Assembly: GCA_016283945.1 (NCBI GenBank)
Contig: JAEENW010000045.1
Coordinates: 1-31,882 of the forward strand
DNA: 31,882 nt
Source: Bacillota bacterium
GTDB lineage: Bacteria; Bacillota; Clostridia; Peptostreptococcales; Anaerovoracaceae
Direction: 5' to 3'
Position numbers and translations under genes: made by a program. Below the pieces are notes generated by a model, which was given only the letters and a program-made list of their open reading frames with translations, had not been told where the DNA came from and searched no databases. Shown here one piece after another: positions 15,821 through 23,373 of the stretch (position 1 is its first letter; each line of letters begins with the position of its first letter).

Positions 15821-16378
15821 ATGAAGCTCAGGATCTACACCGACGGAGCCTGCTCCGGCAACCAGAACGAGAGCAATATAGGCGGCTGGGGCTGCGTGCT
15901 CGAATACGCCGGCAGGGAGAAGGAGCTCTGCGGCGGCGAGCTCGACACGACCAACAACCGCATGGAGCTGACCGCCCTCCTGGAGGCCTTCAGGGCCCTG
16001 AACCGCGAAGGGCTCGACATCGAGATCTGCTCCGACAGCTCCTACCTCGTCAACTGCTTCAGGAGCCGCTGGTACGAGGCCTGGGAGAGGAACGGCTGGA
16101 AGAACAGCAAGAAGCAGCCCGTCGAGAACCGGGAGCTCTGGGAGCAGCTGCTCGCCGAATACCGCAGGCACCGCGCCTCCTTCGTGCTCGTCAAGGGCCA
16201 CCTCGACCCGGACGCCCCCCGCGAGAAGCTCGAAAAGGAGTACGCTCGCTTCGTGAAGCACAACGGGAATAGGCCCTTCGAGGAGTTCGTCTCCATGCTG
16301 CGCTACAACGTCCGCTGCGACGCCCTCGCCAACGTGTTCATAAAGGAGCACCGGGGAGAGCTGCAGGAGGAGAGATAG
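15821..16378 (+). CDS. rnhA: Ribonuclease H family protein with an inserted segment
   Basis: The 185-residue RNase HI-type enzyme would cut RNA in RNA-DNA hybrids. The catalytic acids are in place: D8 (YTDGACSGN), E49 (NNRMELTA), D72 (CSDSSYLV) and D167 (RCDALAN). H127 in VKGH corresponds to the catalytic-loop His. Between KGH and the last Asp there are about 40 residues, against roughly 10 in a typical RNase HI, so a helical insert (about 134-160) is present. GAGGGG stands before the ATG. It is the first gene of the small plus-strand island. Relevant near an origin because it removes R-loops, but that link is inference. Confidence 0.88.
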   Translation: MKLRIYTDGACSGNQNESNIGGWGCVLEYAGREKELCGGELDTTNNRMELTALLEAFRALNREGLDIEICSDSSYLVNCFRSRWYEAWERNGWKNSKKQPVENRELWEQLLAEYRRHRASFVLVKGHLDPDAPREKLEKEYARFVKHNGNRPFEEFVSMLRYNVRCDALANVFIKEHRGELQEER

Positions 16379-16482
16379 CGGCAGGCGCTCCGCGCTGCGC
16401 TTCGCCCGCTTCGGCCGCACGGCCGATCTTCGCGTCCGCGTTCTCTGTTTATCAATAAATGCGCGCCGTCTATCCGCATTTG

Positions 16483-16491
16483 TGATACAAT
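16483..16491 (+). promoter_or_regulatory. Extended -10 promoter candidate for mscS
   Basis: TGATACAAT is an extended -10 box; the -35 position is poor. It would start transcription near 16498 and give a leader of about 72 bases. Confidence 0.45.
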
Positions 16492-16505
16492 AAATCGATA
16501 GATCT

Positions 16506-16529
16506 TTCCGCCCCGGAGGAAAGGCGGAA
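16506..16529 (+). promoter_or_regulatory. Hairpin in the mscS 5' leader
   Basis: TTCCGCC (16506-16512) pairs perfectly with GGCGGAA (16523-16529); the ten-base loop contains GGAGGA. It lacks a T-tract, so it is not a terminator. The real Shine-Dalgarno, AAGGAGGG, lies further downstream next to the ATG. The hairpin may protect the message or be incidental. Confidence 0.4.
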
Positions 16530-16570
16530 TCGCGTCATAATAGTTATTCTTTGTTTAAGGAGGGATAATC

Positions 16571-17365
16571 ATGTTCAATATTGCTGTCGCGGGCACGACC
16601 CTGATCGCGCTCTGCTACAAGATCGTCGGCGCCCTCGTCGTATGGATCCTCGGCAAGTGGATCGTCGGCAAGATCGTAAGGCTCTTTGAGAAGAGCAAGC
16701 TCATCGGCGGACTCGAGGATACCGCCCGCAGCTTCGCTCTCAACGCCATCCGCACCCTGCTCTACGTGGTCCTCGTGATCTCGATAGTCCAGGTGCTCGG
16801 CATCCCGATGGCCTCCGTCATCACCGTGCTCGCCTCCGCCGGCGTCGCGGTCGGCATGGCCATGCAGGGCTCCCTGTCCAACCTCGCGGGCGGGATCATG
16901 CTCATGATCTTCCGTCCCTACAAGCTCGGCGATTACATCGTAGCCGCCGGCGAGGAAGGAATCGTCAAGGATATCGCCCTCTTCTACACCACGCTGCTCA
17001 CTCTCGATAACCGCAAGGTCATCATCCCCAACGGCAGCCTGATGAACAGCAACATCCAGAACTTCTCCGCCGAGGAGCTCCGCCGTGTCGATCTCTCGTT
17101 CGGCGCCGCCAAGTCCGAGAACATCGACCAGATCACCGGCATCATGCTCGACGTTATGAAGGCCAACGAGAAGGTCCTCAGCGACCCCGCTCCGTTCGCC
17201 GCTCTCTCCGGAGGTACCAACGAGGCGATGCAGTTCACCGTCCGCGCCTGGTGCAAGGGCTCTGATTACTGGGATGTGTTCTTCGCACTGACTCACGACA
17301 TCACCTCCGCTCTCGGCGCCGCCGGCATCAAGGCTCCCGCCGTCCGCGTCATCAGCGACAAGTAG
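16571..17365 (+). CDS. mscS: Small-conductance mechanosensitive channel MscS
   Basis: This 264-residue channel releases solutes when membrane tension rises after osmotic downshift. Three membrane helices are predicted (about 9-30, 55-78, 82-112). The pore helix pattern ASAGVAVGMAMQGSLSNLAGGIMLM (about 89-113) and the following FRPYKLGDYI are the family signature. The beta domain has VIIPNGSLMNSNIQNFS and the C-terminal alpha-beta domain follows. Length is near the Escherichia coli protein (286). AAGGAGGG stands 6-8 bases before the ATG. A strong terminator follows at 17410-17449. It probably forms a single-gene unit from the extended -10 promoter. Confidence 0.96.
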   Translation: MFNIAVAGTTLIALCYKIVGALVVWILGKWIVGKIVRLFEKSKLIGGLEDTARSFALNAIRTLLYVVLVISIVQVLGIPMASVITVLASAGVAVGMAMQGSLSNLAGGIMLMIFRPYKLGDYIVAAGEEGIVKDIALFYTTLLTLDNRKVIIPNGSLMNSNIQNFSAEELRRVDLSFGAAKSENIDQITGIMLDVMKANEKVLSDPAPFAALSGGTNEAMQFTVRAWCKGSDYWDVFFALTHDITSALGAAGIKAPAVRVISDK

Positions 17366-17409
17366 GAGACAGCTTTCGCGAAACCTCAGCAAGGCCTCGC
17401 AGAAATTAC

Positions 17410-17449
17410 AGACCCCCTTACGGGCAGATGCCCGGAAAGGGGGTCTTTT
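17410..17449 (+). terminator. Intrinsic terminator after mscS
   Basis: A long stem pairs AGACCCCCTT (17410-17419) with AAAGGGGGTCT (17436-17446), with an inner CGGGC/GCCCG stem and loop AGAT, followed by a four-T run. It lies 45 bases after the mscS stop. Confidence 0.92.
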
Positions 17450-17606
17450 CATGCGTACAGAAGAACGCGGCTGTCCGCCGGAGCAGGAGGAGCATCGCCG
17501 CGGCGATCCGTCATTGCGGGCGGATGATGAGCCCGGCTGCCTGCCGGAGCGGGCAAAAGCGCGCAAATATGCGGCGCAGCAGGACGAAAGCGGACGCGCT
17601 TCAAGG

Positions 17607-17612
17607 TACAAT
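17607..17612 (+). promoter_or_regulatory. Candidate -10 box of the XRE regulator
   Basis: TACAAT lies 9 bases before the ATG at 17622, so the transcript would begin about 3 bases upstream of the start codon. The -35 position is poor (about 3 of 6 matches). Confidence 0.35.
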
Positions 17613-17621
17613 TACACCGTT

Positions 17622-17942
17622 ATGAGGGGAGCGGCGGCGGAAGCAAAAGAGGGATTCGCGGGTAGGCTGGCGAAGCTGCGCGTCGAGCGCGGCGTTTCCG
17701 CGCGGGAGATGAGCCTCTCGCTCGGGCAGGGCGCGGGCTATATCAACAACATAGAGAACGGCAGGAACATGCCCTCCATGGCTATGTTCTTCGAGATCTG
17801 CGAATTCCTCGAGATCAGCCCCGCGGGCTTCTTCGCCTACGCCGGTGACGGAAGCCCGGACATCGAGGACGCAGTGAGGCGGCTGAGTCCGGACGGGCGC
17901 GAGCTCGTCGAAAGGCTCATACGGCTGCTGGGTGGGGAGTAA
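17622..17942 (+). CDS. Small XRE-family helix-turn-helix regulator
   Basis: The 106-residue protein has an XRE/Cro-type HTH at about 12-70: FAGRLAKLRVERGVSAREMSLSL, then the recognition part GYINNIENGRNMPSMAMFFEICEFLEISPAGFF. A short helical tail (DIEDAVRRLSPDGRELVERLIRLL) follows, probably for dimerisation. The frame is open back to an ATG at 17451, preceded by AAAGGGGG that is part of the mscS terminator. The added 57 residues look non-conserved and start inside a terminator, so I prefer 17622, which fits the family start. There is no good Shine-Dalgarno at 17622. The target is unknown. The gene has no obvious partner in its transcription unit. Confidence 0.8.
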   Translation: MRGAAAEAKEGFAGRLAKLRVERGVSAREMSLSLGQGAGYINNIENGRNMPSMAMFFEICEFLEISPAGFFAYAGDGSPDIEDAVRRLSPDGRELVERLIRLLGGE

Positions 17943-18295
17943 GCCGCAAGCGGGCGGGATTGAGAAGCTTCAGCGCGGGCGGCGCGGACGGTGCTGAGCG
18001 AGGGCGAAACGGGCTGTGTGAACGACTGTCATCGTGAAAAGCGCTCTGTTGCCAAGAAGCTTTTACAGTCACCCTGCCCGCGCCTTGAGGGCGAATAGAC
18101 ATAAAAGCCCTTGAAGAAACTGAACAGGCGGGTCGTAAACGATAGTTTACGACCCGCCTTTCTTTGTGTTTTCAGGCCTTTCGCCCCGGCGCCGTACCCT
18201 TTCTGCCGGGCTCCCGCAGACCCGGCGGGGCGGTTCCGAAAACCAACCGAAGCGTTTCCGGAGACGCTTAAGCCGGGCCAATCATATCTCGGCAC
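17943..18295. other. 353-base gap without a supported gene
   Basis: Between the XRE gene and the minus-strand methylase-like gene I see only the perfect hairpin terminator at 18127-18165 and a weaker hairpin AAGCGT/ACGCTT around 18250-18271. Open frames of 60-120 codons on both strands here are Arg-, Ser- and Gly-rich, lack ribosome sites and look random. Confidence 0.6.
18127..18165 (+). terminator. Perfect 14-bp hairpin terminator
   Basis: GGCGGGTCGTAAAC (18127-18140), loop GATA, then its exact complement (18145-18158), followed by TTTCTTT. The T-rich side is on the plus strand, so it would end transcripts from the XRE gene, although that stop codon is 184 bases upstream. Confidence 0.8.
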
Positions 18296-19048
18296 TCAAA
18301 CCCTGTACTCGTTCTTCTCCGACCAGCTGCGGGCTGCCTCGCAGCGCTCCTCGAAGCCGGCGCAGCGCTCCCATTCCTCCGCGATCTCCTCGATGCCGCG
18401 GTTGATGAACTCGATGCGCTCCTCCAGCCTGCCGTCGTACAGCGCGTCGGGAAGCTGTCGGTAGATCAGATACTCCGCGAGCCTCGCGAGCATCGGATCG
18501 TCGTACTGCGCGGCCTCCTCGAGCATGCGCTCCCTAAGCCCCATGAGCCAGCGCTCGTCCTCCGGAAGGTCCTCAAAGCCGGGAGCCCCGCCGGATCCGC
18601 CGGCGCTCAGCTCAACCCCTTCTGAGTCGCAGAGGCCTATGCTCTCGAGCCTCATCGGCTCAGCCTGGCCGAGTATTATCCTCGCCGCCTCCTCGCAGGA
18701 GAGGCCGAGGCCTATCTCGACTCGGCCGGTCCAGAAGCTCCTGAACCGCGGGTGGTCGCGGCAGATGTCGCAGAGCACGCCCTCACCGTGCCTTATGATC
18801 AGCTCGCATAGCCCGTCGCTCCGCAGGTGCGGGCAGTCTCCGCTCTCTGTGAGGGTGAAATGCGGCGTGTCGGGACCCTCGCTGATCCCGCTCACCCCGA
18901 GCGCTTTGAAGCGCTCCAGGCTGACGGGGTCGATGTCGATCTCCCAGCCCCTGCAGCAGCTGTGCCTGCAGCGCTGCGCTATGCACTTGAACTGCCTGTA
19001 GTAGCTCGGCGCGACGAGCGTCAGCGCCTCGACCGGATCGGTCTTCAT
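18296..19048 (-). CDS. Flagellin lysine-N-methylase (FliB)-like protein
   Basis: The 250-residue protein matches the FliB family pattern APSYYRQFKCIAQRCRHSCCRGWEIDID (about 13-40), followed by CPHLRSDGLCELI, a GEGVLCDICRDHPRF segment and GLGLSCEEAARIIL. Nine Cys (22, 27, 31, 32, 72, 81, 93, 96, 118) could hold a metal centre, as in YkgJ-type domains. FliB of Salmonella methylates flagellin lysines, but proteins of this family occur in bacteria without flagella, and no flagellar gene is seen here. The protein is shorter than Salmonella FliB (about 400). AAAGGAG precedes the ATG. It lies 12 bases after the MATE gene, so they form an operon. Confidence 0.75.
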   Translation of the reverse strand: MKTDPVEALTLVAPSYYRQFKCIAQRCRHSCCRGWEIDIDPVSLERFKALGVSGISEGPDTPHFTLTESGDCPHLRSDGLCELIIRHGEGVLCDICRDHPRFRSFWTGRVEIGLGLSCEEAARIILGQAEPMRLESIGLCDSEGVELSAGGSGGAPGFEDLPEDERWLMGLRERMLEEAAQYDDPMLARLAEYLIYRQLPDALYDGRLEERIEFINRGIEEIAEEWERCAGFEERCEAARSWSEKNEYRV

Positions 19049-19060
19049 CCTCTTTCTCCT

Positions 19061-20416
19061 TTACAACGCGCCGGCCCGCTTCGCCTCTTTGTTCTTCCTG
19101 TGGTAGTACCAGAAGCAGATCAGTATCTGCGCGGCGCTCGCGCAGGGGGTCGCGAGGCCGATGCGGAACAGCGAGACCGGGATCTGCTTGCTCATGATGT
19201 ACGATATGGGCACCCTGATCAGGAAGGCCGAGCCTATGCCCTGAAGCATCGTCATGCGGGTGTAGCCGCAGCCGTTGAAGTAGCCCAGGAAGCAGAACAG
19301 GAAGCTCGTCAGCAGCACATCTATAGCGTAAGCCTTGAGATAGTCCCAACCCGCGGCGACTACCGCCGCGTCCGAGCTGAATATGCCGGTGAGCTCATAT
19401 CCCCTGAAGAAGCTGTACCAGGAGATGACTACGCCTATGCATAACGAGACGCTTATGCTGTAGCGCAGCGCGAGCGAAGCCCTGTCCCTCTTGCCGGCAC
19501 CGATGTTCTGCGCGACGAAAGCCGTAACAGCCTGCGAGAACGCTGAGGGAACGAGCATCACGAAGGAGCAGACCTTCTCCGCCACGCCTACGCCCGCGGA
19601 CTCGATAAGACCTATGTTGTTGGTTATGGATGTGAGGATCAGGAACGAGAGCCCCACGACGAAATCCTGCAGCGCTACGGGCACGCCGATCTCGAGTATG
19701 TTTCTCGTGAGAACGCCCGTATCCCGGAAGCTCTTTCTCCCGAACTCGAATGGAAGCCCGCGCTTCATGATGATAGCCGCGCAGACGATGACGCTCACGC
19801 CTTGCGACATGACGGTCGCGAGCGCGGCTCCCGATGCCCCGAGTCCGAGATACCTGACGAAGACTATGTCTCCCGCGATGTTCAGCCCGCAGGCTATCGC
19901 TACGGACAGAAGCGGAGTCTTCGAGTCGCCCATGCCGCGGAACACGCTCCCGAGAACGTTGTAGAAGATGATGAAGTAGATGCCCGCCCCGCAGATGCCG
20001 ATATATGCCATCGAGCGGCTGAAGGCCTCCGGCGGGCAGTGCAGAAGCGCGCAGATCTGCGCGCGCAGCAGCACTATTGCGGCGCAGAGCACCGCTCCGA
20101 ACGCCGCGAAGAGCTTGATGCCGGCGGCGATGATCCTGCTGCTCTCCGAGCTCCTGCCGGCGCCTATGCTCTGACCTATCAGGACCGTTATGCCCATGCA
20201 GATACCCATGATGATGCCGGTGACCGTGTTCATGATCTGCGTTCCGCTCGCGACCGCGGAGACGTCCGCCGTCTCGGCATATTTGCCGACGACCATGAGG
20301 TCTACGGCTCCGTACAGGGACTGCAGTATCCTCGCACCTAAAACGGGCGCTGCGAATCTAAGCAGCGGCCCGAGTATCTTTCCTTCGGTGAAATTGTTTT
20401 TCTGTAGTTGGTTCAT
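19061..20416 (-). CDS. MATE-family multidrug/sodium antiporter
   Basis: This 451-residue membrane protein has about 12 hydrophobic helices in two homologous halves. It begins with the MATE-type FTEGKILGPLLRFAAPVLGARILQSLYGAVDLMVVGKYA and has GSVFRGMGDSKTPLL around 150-164. It exports drugs or metabolites using a cation gradient. Length is usual. The ATG lies in GAACAATG with no convincing Shine-Dalgarno. It starts 63 bases after parB without a clear terminator or promoter in between, so read-through from parAB is possible. The substrate is unknown. The partner gene is the FliB-like protein. Confidence 0.92.
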   Translation of the reverse strand: MNQLQKNNFTEGKILGPLLRFAAPVLGARILQSLYGAVDLMVVGKYAETADVSAVASGTQIMNTVTGIIMGICMGITVLIGQSIGAGRSSESSRIIAAGIKLFAAFGAVLCAAIVLLRAQICALLHCPPEAFSRSMAYIGICGAGIYFIIFYNVLGSVFRGMGDSKTPLLSVAIACGLNIAGDIVFVRYLGLGASGAALATVMSQGVSVIVCAAIIMKRGLPFEFGRKSFRDTGVLTRNILEIGVPVALQDFVVGLSFLILTSITNNIGLIESAGVGVAEKVCSFVMLVPSAFSQAVTAFVAQNIGAGKRDRASLALRYSISVSLCIGVVISWYSFFRGYELTGIFSSDAAVVAAGWDYLKAYAIDVLLTSFLFCFLGYFNGCGYTRMTMLQGIGSAFLIRVPISYIMSKQIPVSLFRIGLATPCASAAQILICFWYYHRKNKEAKRAGAL

Positions 20417-20479
20417 TGTTCTTTTGTTTCGCTTGGCCGGACCGCAAGCCTGAGGTCAGAGCTGCTGCCGGAATCCCTC

Positions 20480-21592
20480 CTAAGCCTCCTGCTGCGATGC
20501 GGCTGCCTCGAGCAGCTCTATAAGGCGGTCCAGCTCATCCCGGCTGTAGTACTCGAGCTCGAGCTTTCCGCGCGTCTCACTTCCGCTGATGCGTACCTTC
20601 GTGCCCATGGCTCTGGTGAGCTCCTCCTCGGCGGCGGCGACCTCCGCGGACTTCTCGTTCCTTTTTCTGGAAGTTTTGCCGCTTTCTGTCGCCTTCGCGT
20701 TCGCGAAGCCCTCGAGCTTGCGCACCGACCAGCCCTCTGACGCGGCTTTCACCGCTATCTCGATCTGAAGGTTCTCGCCCTGAAGTCCGGCGACGGCCCT
20801 CGCGTGGCCCGCGCTGAGCTCGCCCGACGCGACGAGCTTCTTCACCTGCTCGGGCAGCTTCAGGAGCCTGAGGGCGTTGGAAACGTAAGCCCTGGATTTT
20901 CCGACAGCCTTTCCGGCCTCGTCGTGCGTGAGCCCGAACTCCTCCATCATGCGGCTGAGGCCCTCGGCCTCCTCGATGCTGTTCAGATCCGAGCGCTGCA
21001 TGTTCTCGATCAGCGCGAAGAACGCGTTCTCGCGGTCGCTGAGCTCGCGCACGATGGCTGGAACGCGCTTGAGCCCGGCCAGCCTGGCCGCTCTCCAGCG
21101 CCTTTCGCCCGCGACCAGCTCGTAGCCCCTGCCGGAGCGCCTCACGAGTATGGGCTGTATGACTCCGTATTCGCGTATGGAATCCGCGAGTTCGTCCAGC
21201 GCCTCCTGCGGGAAGCTCTTTCTCGGCTGCATGGAGTTCGGCTTGATATCGTCTATGCTGACGTAGACCACGTCCTCGGCGAGATCCTCAGGGCGGGCGG
21301 AAGCGCGGCTGCCTGTGCCGCTGTCTGCGCTGTCCTGTCCGGCGCTTTTGGACTCTGCGCCCGGACCTTCAGTTTCCGTTTCAGCGCGTGCGGAAGCCCT
21401 GTTTTCAACGCTTTCCGCACCGGCCGGTTTCTTTCTGCCGCTTCCGATCTCGTCCGGGGCGGTGTACATCGCAGCCGAACCCTCGGACGCTTCAGATACT
21501 TCGGTCTCCTCTGTCTCAGGTTCCCACGCGGGAAGATCCGCGAACAGAGCGTCGAGCCCCCTTCCGAGCCCTCCGAGCTTAGCTCTTGCCAT
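20480..21592 (-). CDS. parB: Chromosome partitioning protein ParB (Spo0J)
   Basis: This parS-binding CTPase loads as a sliding clamp around the origin. Numbering is from the ATG at 21592 (370 residues). The start GGLGRGLDALF is the ParA-stimulating motif. A Glu/Ser/Ala-rich disordered linker (about 21-107) follows. The CTP-binding domain has GERRWRAA (about 162-169) and ENMQR (about 196-200). The HTH is near 220-245, and a C-terminal dimerisation domain ends the protein. The linker makes it about 80 residues longer than Bacillus Spo0J. ATG codons occur at 21595 and 21592; GGAGG gives better spacing for the second. It overlaps the end of parA by 14 bases. Three parS sites lie upstream of parA. 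Confidence 0.95.
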   Translation of the reverse strand: MARAKLGGLGRGLDALFADLPAWEPETEETEVSEASEGSAAMYTAPDEIGSGRKKPAGAESVENRASARAETETEGPGAESKSAGQDSADSGTGSRASARPEDLAEDVVYVSIDDIKPNSMQPRKSFPQEALDELADSIREYGVIQPILVRRSGRGYELVAGERRWRAARLAGLKRVPAIVRELSDRENAFFALIENMQRSDLNSIEEAEGLSRMMEEFGLTHDEAGKAVGKSRAYVSNALRLLKLPEQVKKLVASGELSAGHARAVAGLQGENLQIEIAVKAASEGWSVRKLEGFANAKATESGKTSRKRNEKSAEVAAAEEELTRAMGTKVRISGSETRGKLELEYYSRDELDRLIELLEAAASQQEA

Positions 21593-22361
21593 CATCCACC
21601 TCCGACATGAGGAATTCTTTGGCGAACGCCATGTAGGCCTTCGCTCCCTTGGACTTCGGATCGTAAGTAGTTATGGGGACTCCGTAGCCCGGAGCCTCCG
21701 CGAGACGCACGTTTCTGGGGACCACGGTGCTGTAGAGCTTGTCGCCGAAGTACTTCTTGACCTCCTCGACGACCTGCAGCGAGAGGTTCGTGCGCCCGTC
21801 GAACATCGACAGCAGCACGCCCTGGATGACGAGGTTCGGATTGAGCCTGCGCCTCACCAGCTCTACGGTGCTCACCAGCTGACTCACGCCTTCGAGGGCG
21901 TAGAACTCGCACTGGATCGGGATCAGCACGCTGTCAACGGCGGTCAGGGCGTTGATCGTGAGCAGTCCCAGCGAGGGCGGGCAGTCGATGAAGATGTAAT
22001 CGTACTCTTTGCGCACCTTGTCGAGCGCCTTTTTCAGGCGCTTTTCCCTTCCGGTGAGCCTGACGAGCTCGATCTCCGCTCCCGCGAGGTCCACGCTCGC
22101 CGGGATTATGTCCAGCCTTTCGGTCTTCGTGTGCATTATGACCTCGTGCGGATCCAGCTGATCGTCGATCAGAAGGTCGTAGCACGAGTATTTCAGCGTC
22201 TTTTTCTGTATCCCAAGCCCGCTCGTCGTGTTTCCCTGCGGATCGATGTCTAGCACGAGCATCCTCTTGCCGTTCATCGCGAGGCACGCGGCGAGGTTTA
22301 TATTGGTCGTGGTCTTTCCGACCCCGCCCTTTTGATTGAATATTGCTATTGCTTTACCCAT
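21579..22361 (-). CDS. parA: Chromosome partitioning ATPase ParA (Soj)
   Basis: This 260-residue P-loop ATPase of the ParA/MinD class binds DNA as an ATP dimer. It works with ParB in origin segregation and can act on DnaA. The deviant Walker A KGGVGKTT lies at 11-18, Walker A' LVLDIDPQGNTTSG near 37-50, and Walker B DYIFIDCPPSLG near 115-125. The start at 22361 is preceded by AAAAGGAG; an in-frame ATG 12 codons upstream (22397) would add residues unlike the family and lacks that site. A TATAAT box (22386-22391) lies about 25 bases upstream. It overlaps parB at its end. Confidence 0.97.
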   Translation of the reverse strand: MGKAIAIFNQKGGVGKTTTNINLAACLAMNGKRMLVLDIDPQGNTTSGLGIQKKTLKYSCYDLLIDDQLDPHEVIMHTKTERLDIIPASVDLAGAEIELVRLTGREKRLKKALDKVRKEYDYIFIDCPPSLGLLTINALTAVDSVLIPIQCEFYALEGVSQLVSTVELVRRRLNPNLVIQGVLLSMFDGRTNLSLQVVEEVKKYFGDKLYSTVVPRNVRLAEAPGYGVPITTYDPKSKGAKAYMAFAKEFLMSEVDDGKS

Positions 22362-22385
22362 TTGTTTCTCCTTTTCGGTAATGCA

Positions 22386-22391
22386 ATTATA
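22386..22391 (-). promoter_or_regulatory. Candidate -10 box of parAB
   Basis: A perfect TATAAT on the minus strand lies 25 bases before the parA ATG. No recognisable -35 hexamer is at 16-18 bases; TTGGTA is 23 bases away. The nearest parS lies about 63 bases upstream. Confidence 0.4.
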
Positions 22392-22453
22392 CTCCACAGG
22401 GCATCTTTTATCTATACCAATATCTGTACCGTCTTATCATAGTGCGCGGTTAT

Positions 22454-22469
22454 TGTTTCACGTGAAACG
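22454..22469. promoter_or_regulatory. parS site 1
   Basis: TGTTTCACGTGAAACG matches the Bacillota parS consensus TGTTNCACGTGAAACA with one end mismatch. It is the ParB loading site nearest to parA. Confidence 0.93.
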
Positions 22470-22564
22470 TTGGAGAGCCTTTCGCGCTGATTTACGCCGT
22501 TCAGCCACAATCGCCCAGCGCTTCGCTGGCGTTTCATCCCGAGGGTCACCGTCAGCAAGCACAT

Positions 22565-22580
22565 TGTTTCACGTGAAACA
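22565..22580. promoter_or_regulatory. parS site 2 (perfect)
   Basis: TGTTTCACGTGAAACA is a perfect 16-bp palindrome and an exact match to the parS consensus. It starts 111 bp from site 1. Confidence 0.97.
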
Positions 22581-22604
22581 TTATCCCCTCCATCCCGCAG
22601 GCAT

Positions 22605-22629
22605 AAAAAAACGGCCGCGAAGGACCGTT
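22605..22629 (-). terminator. Terminator of the mnmE-mnmG-rsmG unit
   Basis: On the minus strand AACGGTC (22623-22629) pairs with GGCCGTT (22610-22616), one G-T pair, loop CTTCGC, then seven T residues (22605-22611). It starts 74 bases after the rsmG stop. The first arm shares 22626-22629 with parS site 3. Confidence 0.8.
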
Positions 22630-22641
22630 TCACGTGAAACA
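22626..22641. promoter_or_regulatory. parS site 3, overlapping a terminator
   Basis: CGTTTCACGTGAAACA matches parS with one end mismatch (mirror of site 1). It starts 61 bp from site 2. The 342-base gap 22362-22703 holds only these three sites, the terminator and the parA promoter region. Confidence 0.93.
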
Positions 22642-22703
22642 TTTTCTGTTATGCAGCGGCGTGGGAGTGGATCTACCCTACAGCGGCACGGAGGGCGTTC
22701 TCC

Positions 22704-23369
22704 CTACAGCGGCGACTTCCTGGGCTGGCCGCCCTTTCTGGGATATGCCTTTGGAGTTGCGGAAATCTTCCGGACGACGGCGAAGCAGTGACCGCTCTCG
22801 CTGCCGCTGTACGGCCGGATCTCCGCTGGCGCACCGCCAAGCTTCTTCACGGCGTTCGCGGCCGCCTCGATCTCTTCAGCCGCGCTCATGGTCTTATAGG
22901 CGACGAAGTTCCCGCCGGCCTTCACGAAGGGCAGGCAGTACTCGGACAGAGTGGACATGTTCGCGACAGCCCTGGAGACGACGAGGTCGAAGTTCTCCCT
23001 GAATTCCGGGTCCGCGGCGAGCTCCTCTGCCCTCGCGTGGATGACAGTTACGTTCTGCAGTCCGAGCTCGTCTGCGACGCTGCGCACGACCTTGAGCTTC
23101 TTCGCGACCGAATCGACCAGCACGAACTCCTTGTCAGGGCAGGCGATGGCGAGCGGAAGCCCCGGGAAACCGCCGCCGGTCCCCAGGTCCATGACCCTCT
23201 TCGCGCTCTCGAGCTCCCCGTGACCAACAAGCTCCAGGGAATCTAATACATTTTTGTTATAAAACTCCACGGGATCGGTGATCGCCGTGACGTTGATCCG
23301 CTGATTCCAGTCCAGGATCAGCTCCGTGAGCCTCCTGAATGCGGGCTCAAAGCTCTCTATACCGTTCAT
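22704..23369 (-). CDS. rsmG: 16S rRNA guanine-527 N7-methyltransferase RsmG (GidB)
   Basis: This 221-residue SAM-dependent enzyme methylates G527 of 16S rRNA, near the streptomycin site. The SAM loop DLGTGGGFPGLPLAI (61-75) and NVTAITDP (26-33) are the family hallmarks; SRAVANMSTLSEYCLP lies in the later part. I chose the ATG at 23369 because GGGAGGTGA stands 6 bases upstream, at the end of mnmG; an ATG at 23399 would overlap mnmG further and lacks a site. It is the last gene of the mnmE-mnmG-rsmG unit and is followed by a terminator. Confidence 0.96.
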   Translation of the reverse strand: MNGIESFEPAFRRLTELILDWNQRINVTAITDPVEFYNKNVLDSLELVGHGELESAKRVMDLGTGGGFPGLPLAIACPDKEFVLVDSVAKKLKVVRSVADELGLQNVTVIHARAEELAADPEFRENFDLVVSRAVANMSTLSEYCLPFVKAGGNFVAYKTMSAAEEIEAAANAVKKLGGAPAEIRPYSGSESGHCFAVVRKISATPKAYPRKGGQPRKSPL

Positions 23370-23373
23370 GCGT

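Noticed and set aside
16379..16440. Hairpin CGGCCG/CGGCCG after rnhA as a terminator
   Set aside because: The stem is short and no T-tract follows, so termination is not supported.
18029..18295. An 88-codon minus-strand frame downstream of the FliB-like gene
   Set aside because: It runs through the perfect hairpin at 18127-18158, has no ribosome site and no recognisable pattern.
20417..20479. Terminator between parB and the MATE gene
   Set aside because: Only a five-base stem without a T-run is visible.
22412..22642. Short frames carrying FHVKR and NVSRET in the rsmG-parA gap
   Set aside because: These residues are what parS (GTTTCACGTGAAAC) gives when translated; they are a known artefact of parS repeats, not a protein family.
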